64,000 bases of DNA, taken from Ailurus styani. Taxonomy: Eukaryota > Chordata > Mammalia > Carnivora > Ailuridae. The stretch lies in contig LNAC01000031.1 in the NCBI GenBank assembly GCA_002007465.1, positions 3,303,705 through 3,367,704 on the forward strand, given 5' to 3'. A program made the position numbers and the translations under genes. Each line of letters opens with the position of its first letter. The first letter of the stretch is position 1. Shown piece by piece: positions 56,811-64,000 of this stretch. Under the pieces are notes generated by a model, which saw only the letters and a list, made by a program, of their open reading frames with translations, searched no databases and was not told the DNA's origin.

Positions 56811-59159
56811 CTTCTCTATGGTGAGATCCCAGCCAGCACTAGACTCTCCATCCCTGGGTGTACTCTGGCCACCTCAAACTGACTCCCCTTCTGAGAACAA
56901 GACACTGCTTTTTCACACTACCCTCCACGTGCCTATTCTCCCTGTTCCCCTTGCCAGCAACGTCATCGTTTCTCCCTTCCATCCCAGGCTACCCGGTGAA
57001 CACGTTATTCCATAACTCAGGTTAACTCGCTACGAGATAAATTAAGAAAAGTTATTTTCTTTTTGTTTCTCCTTTTTTTTTAAATTGCATTTAAAAATTA
57101 AATCTCCTTTTCCCTATATGTCCTCCCTTTCTGCTTTGGGGAGCACAGAGAACCCAAGAAGGTTACCTTTTCCTACCTCCTCTCTATCCTGAACTTCCAT
57201 ACAAGCCATGCTACTTTATAAGCTTTCTTTGAATACAACTTTTGATCACATTCTAGGTGTGGGTTTAGCAAGCTGCCATCGTCCAAGCTCGTGTGAATGA
57301 CCTACGAATGGAAGGAGAGTGACTATAACATCCAGAGTGAAAGGAATTTCATCTCCTACACATCCGACAGTGCCCCTACTTCTCATGACAAAATGTTGTT
57401 TTGTTCTGATGGCTAACTGTGTTTGAAGGTCATTTACTTCTTTAACAGAGCAAATATTGCTGTAACTGAACTTAAAAAAATTTTTTTAACTCTTAATGAA
57501 CTCGTAACGGTTAGAAATTTTCTGTGGTCGTTTTTAACCCTTGCACAGTGCTGAAGATGAATTGCTTAATTTGCTTTTTCAAAATATCTAAAAGGCTTTT
57601 TCTGACTTTTTTTTTTAACCTCATATAGGAAAATTATGTTTTCTTAGCATTTTCCCATGTTGTTTTGTTCTGTGTCAGACCTGATACAGACAACAAGGAG
57701 GCTGGCACAGTATGGTTTTATTTAAACCAATTCTACGTATAACTTCAGTTTACTTAGAGCACACCCATTCTTATCCCCTTAGAACTTTGGTTTTGTGTGT
57801 TTTGATTCCTCAGCAATGCCTTCTTTAAAGGCAAGCGGTATTCTACCGTCTGGCCATTTTAGCATCACCTGTCTGCATTTCATTTACTACAAATCTTCTG
57901 ATAAGGGTTTAGTCAGATGTCTAACGAATCCAAATACCTTACTTTTGTTATTTCTCACCCATTCAGATTAATATCTATGTAGAATTCTAATCTTTCAGAA
58001 ATAGAATATATTGACTCATCTGCTATAATTTTTCGCACATTAGAGGGAAATTTTTGTACACGTGTACAAGATCAAATTAAATATATCAAACCAGGGGAAA
58101 TCATTCTTTTTATAGGTAACCCATGAAGACTATGCTTCCAACCTATTTAAGAAAATTTTGCTTTGGATTCCTAAATCGGTACACTTTGATCTTAGCATTC
58201 AACTGTAATGAAACATGATTACCCCTTGCTCTAATGGATTTATTTATGTTAAAAGAAAGGATCCTACAGAAACAGGAACTTTTCTAAAACCTCTTAAATC
58301 CACATATACATGATATCTGTAAACCAGAAGAAAAGAACGTCCTAACTGACATGGTTCCATTTTAAATAACATAAGCCCATGTGGTAATAATCTAAGAAAA
58401 CTGAAGACATTTCTCTTTATCAGATACCATGAACTAGTGCTCCTCAATGTTGTCTGTGGATCAGTGTCAATCCACAAACTGTTATCTGTCTGTGACAGGA
58501 TATATGTGGATGACTAGTATTTAAAAACTTTTATAGCAATTGGTCAATAACTTTATGTCTAACAAATTTAATCATTTAAAAAATGGAGCTTATAGTTTGC
58601 ATGTCTGTTTTTCACTTTAGTTTTCCATTAACTCATACTTTTAAATGCTATAAAACTTCTGTAACAGATTAAAAATTAAAAACCTCAATTCTTCAGCTCA
58701 GGTAATATGGGAAGCAATGGGTTGGACTGTCACTCTAATGGCAATCCAGGTAAATATGAGGTTCTCAACTATGACAGCAGAAGTGAAAAGGAGGGAATGA
58801 TTACAAGTCCTGTTAGAAAGGGGGAATACCCAGGAACTGAGGTTTCCCTGGGCCAGACAGGTCTGTAAGATGGAGTGACAGAGGGAAGTCTACGTCAATT
58901 CCCGATATACATTTTGGCTTGGATAACTGGAAGAAAGAATGCCATTCATTGAGACTGAGAATATAGCTTTTCAAATTCTCTCTCTTGGTTTTTGTTTTTT
59001 GGTTTTTGTGTTTGTTTTTTTTTTGTGTGTGGGGCAGGGGGTGGGTAGTATAGAGGAGGAGTAATGAGAATGGAGTTAGGGGATGGCATCTGTTATGGGG
59101 CACGACATATTTAATACATCTCTCAGAGAGCCAGGTGGAGATGTCTGATCAACAGCATA

Positions 59160-59330
59160 AACAGAGTTAAAGACCTAACTTTAGAAAGAAGTTCAAATCC
59201 TGCCTCTTCCACTGACTGCTTGACCTCAAACAGGTTACCAAACATCCCTTCACTTCGATTTCCTCACCTAAAAATGTGGAAAACAAAACTCTTTTGTAGG
59301 ACTGTTATGAGGACTAGGTCATGTGGATCT
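59160..59330 (+). repeat. MIR SINE remnant
   Basis: TTCAAATCCTGCCTCTTCCA, CTGACTGCTTGACCTCAAAC, CTTCGATTTCCTCACC, ACTGTTATGAGGACTAGG follow MIR order. Confidence 0.75.
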
Positions 59331-59479
59331 GGATTCAAAACACGGATCTGCATGGAAGATTCAGATTTCAGAATCACCTGGGTATACAAAACGAACACCA
59401 TGCAGATGAGTGAGACTACTGAAAGGGAGGTAAAAGTCAGAGAGCATCAGCACCGGAGATGCGCTGGGGCAGAGGAAGA

Positions 59480-60520
59480 GGGGCAGAAAAGGAGAATAAG
59501 AAGGAATATACCACAGATAGGAAAATCAGGACAGTAGCATCCCAGAAAACAAAGGCAGTTTTCATGAAGGAAGTGGTCAGCATTAAACGTCTCAGAAAGG
59601 TCACAGAAAATGAGGCCTAAAGAGGCCACGAGATTTGGAAACCAGGGAACCAGTGACTTTATGAAGCACCTTCAGGGGCACGGTAGGAGTGAAAGCCTAA
59701 CTTCAACAGTCCAAAGAATGGAAAATTAACACAGGAAGGCAAGAGCTGCAGACTATTCCTTCAAGGTACATAGTGATGTGTCAAGAAAAAAAAAAAAAAA
59801 GGAAAACACAGGGTCAAACTAAAAGAAAATATGGCGCAGAGAAGAGTTAAGTTCTTTTGTTTTGTTTTTTGTTTGTTTGTCCATGTTAAAGATGGGAACA
59901 ACTTAAACACAAAGGAAAAGTAAGAAAGCATGAATGACCAAATGTGGAGGTAAAGGAGTAGACAAGAGGAAATGTTGGAATAACATCCCAGAGGGGTAGG
60001 AAGATGTCATAAAAACTCCAGCAGAAAGATTAACCTTGACGGGAATGAGGCACTTCTCTGAGCCTGGAAGACAGAAAGTGAAGACAGAGAAGAAAGAGGT
60101 ATAAGCGCATGAAAAGCTGAGAATGTGAACACAGAGAGCCTCCATGTTCTCTGTGACAGAAGAATCAAGGCCATCTGTTCAAAGGCAGTTGTGGAGAAGG
60201 CATAGGTGGTTTACGGACAAAGATAAAGTAGAGAAGCCATGACAGAGAACCAGGGAAGGATGACACAAGGACAGAGTATGGCTGAAAAGTTCAGTATGCC
60301 CAACAGAATTTGTCATACTATCAGTCTCCATAATGCCCAAGTCTAAAAGAAGAAAAAGCATGCTATATATATTTTACCACAATTACAAAAATGAAAAAAA
60401 TAAATGCCAAAAAATTTTTAAAGAGCAGAGAAAGCAGACGGGTTAATTCGAGGTTCAATATGTAGAGAGGAGGTGGTGAAAAGCTAAGGGGAAAATGCAC
60501 AGGAGGTGCTGGCAGAAGAG
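59480..60520 (-). repeat. L2 LINE remnant
   Basis: The plus strand reads as reverse-complement L2: GAAGTGGTCAGCATTAAACG, TCTCAGAAAGGTCACAGAAA, ATGAGGCC, GCACGGTAGGAGTGAAAGCC. The match is clear at about 59560-59710 and weaker beyond. A-run at 59787-59801. Confidence 0.6.
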
Positions 60521-62191
60521 AAAGTGACTGACAGAGGGATTCAATTTAGAAAACACAACAAAAAGTAAAGCTATGGCAAACAACATGGTGAGCAACTCCA
60601 ATTAAAACAAGAAAACTTCCCACAACTTTAATCCCTTGAAACTACCATTACATTTTCTGAGAAAATGAAATGAAATGGGATGTATCTTCAAGCCAATAAG
60701 GCAAAACAACTTGAAAAGAATAGGCCTAATTTCAACAAGGCTTTCTGGGCAGATGCAAGATTGCTATATTCAATTAGGTAATATAACAACTTGCTATATT
60801 CAAATTGGGCCTTAACAATAAAGAATTATGCTTCTGCAGAGGCCTCCCAGACATATTTAAACAGAGCTAAAAGCTTCAAGCACGAGACTGCTTTTATATC
60901 TTCTAGATCACTGCCAAATGGAAACTTCAAAAAACTTCTGAAGTGATGGCTAGTTATCAAATACAGTAATTATTTCCCCAATAACCAATTCTCTGCCATC
61001 AAAAAGAGATGTTATTTTTTAAAAGTTTAATCTTAAAAAGGAAAGAAAACAACTAGAATTTAGAACAAAAACAGTGATTTTTCTGTATAGTTCTGATCTG
61101 ACAAAACATTACCCACTCCTCCTCAACAGATACACTCAAAGAAGACCTATTCCTATTTATGACAATGCTTCTGTTAAGTTACATGCTTAGATACAGCATT
61201 TTCTCACCAGAATCTGAATAAAAGTCACTGACAGAAGACGAGTTTTAAAGATGTTCTCAACAGCCCCTTTCCCTGATACACCCTGTTTGCTTACACTTCA
61301 GTGTATGAGCAGTGTCATAAAATACTAACACAGAAAGTCCTGTATGCATTCCTACTTTTATGTAGTGCCGTTTCAAAAACCACATTTAATTTTCCAATTG
61401 ACAGGTCCAAGGTCATAACCTAGGATGCATGCCCAGAGTAAGGTCTTTCTTTCTTCTGTTCCCCCCTCCCACCTTGTCTCTCTTGTGAATAGAGCTCTAA
61501 GACAGCAGTGAATGGAAGCCTAGGGGTGGGAGGCAAGAAGATCAGAGAGAAATGGTCAGTTCATAAGCACCATAAGCTCACTTTATGTAGTTGTATAAGA
61601 GACTAAAATCCAATTTTCCCTGTCAAGTTACCTCGAAAGTTCACTTCAACACATAAAAATGCTGTGGAGGACTTCCACTTCCGATATGACACAGTAACTG
61701 ATACCAGACTTCTTTTCTTCTCACTAGCAACTATTAAACTGGACAAAATAATGCAACTATTTTTAGTTACTGGATAAACAAGCAATAATGTGAGCTTACA
61801 TTTGCTTGCTTCTCTGCCTTGAGACCACCTTCTCATTGTAGTATGGTGACTAGAATCCTAGCCGAGCAGGGCTGCTGGCAGAGACTGGACACTGGAAAGG
61901 ACAGAACTGCGCAGAGTGGGGACCATGTAAGTTTGTATAGGGTTCCCTGAGAGTCCTTAACCAATGCTGGGCATAACTACATAAGGCTTACAAAAGAGTG
62001 GATGTAATAAGGTTATTATGGAGTAGAACTACTAGAGGTCAAGCAGCACAGGGAAACATTGCCAGTCTAACCCAACCTGAAAAAAGAGAACTCATGAAAA
62101 CTCTACACATCAATTTGAAACACTAGAAAGACTTTACTTTCAGGGAAAAAAAGCACACCCTAGAATAAGACCAACTCTACACCACATTACT

Positions 62192-62370
62192 TTAAATAAA
62201 TTTAAATTAAATTTTAAAATAAACTTCAAATTAAATTTTATTAAATAAAATAATTAAATTAATTTTTAATAATAATGATTAAATACAATTAAAATAAACG
62301 AAAATTTATTAAATTTTATTAAAATAAAATTAAACAAAAATTTAAATAAAATTTAAATAAAAATTTAAAA
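62192..62370. repeat. AT-only low-complexity tract
   Basis: About 180 bp made almost wholly of AAATTTAAATTAAA-type words, with many short inverted repeats. It interrupts the older repeat sequence around it. Confidence 0.85.
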
Positions 62371-62759
62371 CCAAGCCCTAGCAAAACCCACAGAGCAAAA
62401 AGAATCTGGGGGCCGAGTTGTACTAAGTCAGAGGAGCCTGAGGAAAAACCTGAGCTTTCCACAGATATTCCCCAGCAAACCTATACAGGGTCATCAGCCA
62501 GTAACTAAACTACTAAAACAAACACCATTTTACAAAGAATTTTTTTTTAAATCGGCATCTCTACAATGTATCAATGCTGTTCAATACATAATAAAAACAT
62601 TACTAGACATTCAACAAAATAAGAAATGTGACCCGTAAGAAAAAATAAGTCATTAGAAATTGACTTTAAGTTGGCCCAAATATTGCATTTCGTAAAAACT
62701 TCAGAGCTACTATTTGAAATATGTCTTAAATAAAGGAAAATGTTTTTGAACAACGAAGG

Positions 62760-64000
62760 AGAATATATGAACACATGAGATTCTCAGCAGAGAAATTGAA
62801 ACTACAAAAAAGAATCAAATGGGGGGGAATGGAAATTCTAGGACTGAAAGTTTCAATAATTAAAATAATTAAAATGAAAAACTCTGGGCACCTGGGTGGC
62901 TCAGTGGGTTAAGGCCTCTGCCTTTGGCTCAGGTCATGATCTCAGGGTCCTGGGATTGAGGCCCACATCGGGCTCCCTGCTCGGCAGAGAGGCTGCTTCC
63001 TCCTCTCTGCCTGCCTCTCTGCCTACTTGTGATCTCTCTCTCTGTGTCAAATAAATAAATAAAATCTTTAAAAATAATAATAATAAAATAAAATAAATAA
63101 ATAAAAATAAAAATAAAAAATAAAATGAAAAACTCATGAAATGGACTTAATCATAGACCAGAGATGGCAGAGGAAAAGAGTCCATGAACTTGACAGATCA
63201 CTAGCAATTACCAATTTGAGGAACAAAGAAAAAAAAAGATTGAAGAAAAATGAATACAGCATCAGAAATTTATGGAACAGTATCAGACTAACTCATATGT
63301 AATAGGAGCCCCAAAAGACTCTGAAAATAAAGCAGAAAAAATATTTGAAGACACAAAATTAAAATTTTATTAAGTTTGGTGAAAACACTATTTACCAGAT
63401 CCAAAAAGCTCATCAAACTCCAAAAACAATAAATACAAAGAAAATCATATCTAGCTACATCACAGTCAAACTGCTGAAAACCAAAGACAAAATCTTTTTA
63501 AAAGCCTAAAAACAATATGTTACATATAAGAGAAAAATAATACAAAGAATACTAACTTTTTATCATGACAATGGGGGCCAGAAGATGACAGAACAACACT
63601 TTTAAGGTGCTGCAAGAAAAAAACCTGTCAACTCAGAATTCTATATCTGGTGAAAATATCCCTCAAAAATGAGATAAATAAAAGCTGACAGAACTAATTT
63701 CAACCAGATGTGCACTTCAAGATACTATAAAGGAGGTTCTTTAGCCCAGAGGGAAATGATACCAGATAGAAACTCAGATCTGCAAGAAGGAAAGAATACT
63801 AGAAATGATGAGTAATTTATTAAAAATAAAAGTTTATGCCTTTATTCTTCTTAAAATTTCCTTAAAACACTGTATATTAAAGCTATCTGCTTAAAGTAAG
63901 ATAATATGTGTGTTTTTAACATATATAAAAAAATACAATAAGGGCACAAAGAACAGAGAGGGTGGATAAGAGGAATTAAATTATATTTGTGAACTGAGAA
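62760..64000 (+). mobile_element. HAL1/L1 ORF1-type LINE remnant
   Basis: Plus-strand landmarks: TCATCAAACTCCAAAAACAA, AACTGCTGAAAACCAAAGAC, GTGCTGCAAGAAAAAAACCT, AGAATTCTATATCTGGTGAA, TATCCCTCAAAAATGAG and GGGAAATGATACCAGATAGA. This order fits HAL1 or an old L1 ORF1 3' part. It is non-coding, is interrupted by a SINE, and runs to the window edge. Its 5' edge is uncertain. Confidence 0.75.
62885..63120 (+). repeat. SINEC, young mustelid-type copy with long AT-rich tail
   Basis: A plus-strand head GCACCTGGGTGGCTCAGTGG, GTTAAGGCCTCTGCC, the tail CTGCCTGCCTCTCTGCCTAC and a 70-base mixed AAT/AAAT tail. Perfect target-site duplication TAAAATGAAAAACTC at 62870-62884 and 63121-63135. Confidence 0.95.

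Larger units (their letters stand above)
54978..64000 (-). other. LNPEP: LNPEP intron 1 (3' part)
   Basis: Sequence upstream of exon 2. It shows no match to the start of human LNPEP exon 1 and no CpG island, so the promoter lies further away. It contains an LTR-like block (about 55270-55560), SINEC copies (55668-55844 and 62885-63120), a MIR (56170-56420), a MER5-like element (56655-56810), a MIR (59160-59330), an antisense L2 (about 59480-60520), an AT-only tract (62192-62370) and a HAL1/L1 ORF1 remnant (about 62760-64000). I recognise nothing in 56820-59150 or 60600-61830. Confidence 0.8.

Noticed and set aside
54978..64000. LNPEP exon 1 or promoter in this stretch
   Set aside because: I found no minus-strand match to the human N-terminal coding sequence (MEPFTN) with a donor in the right phase, and no CpG island.

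Overview
This is mammalian nuclear DNA, from a carnivore and most likely a mustelid (ferret, mink, otter or marten group). It contains about 21 tRNA-Lys-derived carnivore SINEs (SINEC type). Several carry the head block GTGGGTTAAGCC with a tail reading CTGCCTGCCTCTCTGCCTACTTGTGATC, which I associate with mustelids. Carnivore-type L1 3' ends are also present. There are no bacterial operons, CRISPR arrays or prophages.

The window holds one gene on the minus strand: LNPEP (leucyl/cystinyl aminopeptidase, also IRAP or oxytocinase), a type II membrane M1 zinc aminopeptidase of GLUT4 and endosomal vesicles. Exons 2 to 18 were placed by splice site, reading phase and homology: exon 18 with the stop at 3816-3947 through exon 2 at 54137-54977. 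They join in one open frame of 3062 nt including the stop, with no frameshift or premature stop. Exon 1, which in human LNPEP supplies the first six residues and the first base of codon 7, was not found and should lie beyond base 64000. With a human-sized exon 1 the protein would be 1026 residues, against 1025 in human. The extra residue is explained by one added Ser in exon 8.

Layout: 1-3815 is the probable 3' UTR, free of recognisable SINEs or LINEs and with CpG-rich patches. 3816-25274 carries exons 18 to 10 (C-terminal helical domain and beta-sandwich). 27794-36588 carries exons 9 to 5 (catalytic domain: GAMEN, HEXXH, distal zinc-ligand Glu, catalytic Tyr). 36589-48139 is a large intron holding a nest of transposons. 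48140-54977 carries exons 4 to 2 (N-terminal beta domain, transmembrane anchor, cytosolic sorting tail). 54978-64000 is the 3' part of intron 1.

The introns hold SINEC, L1, L2, MIR, a MaLR-type LTR and DNA-transposon remnants. The observations I rate highest are: a retroposed 5' half of tRNA-Val with its own target-site duplication inside an old L1 (42983-43017); the nest around it (DNA transposon, then L1, then SINEs and the tRNA half); a 5'-inverted L1 consistent with twin priming (18706-18922); and an Ala-to-Ser change within the HEXXH zinc motif. I saw no new multi-gene system. Family names come from recall of consensus sequences, so subfamily calls are approximate.
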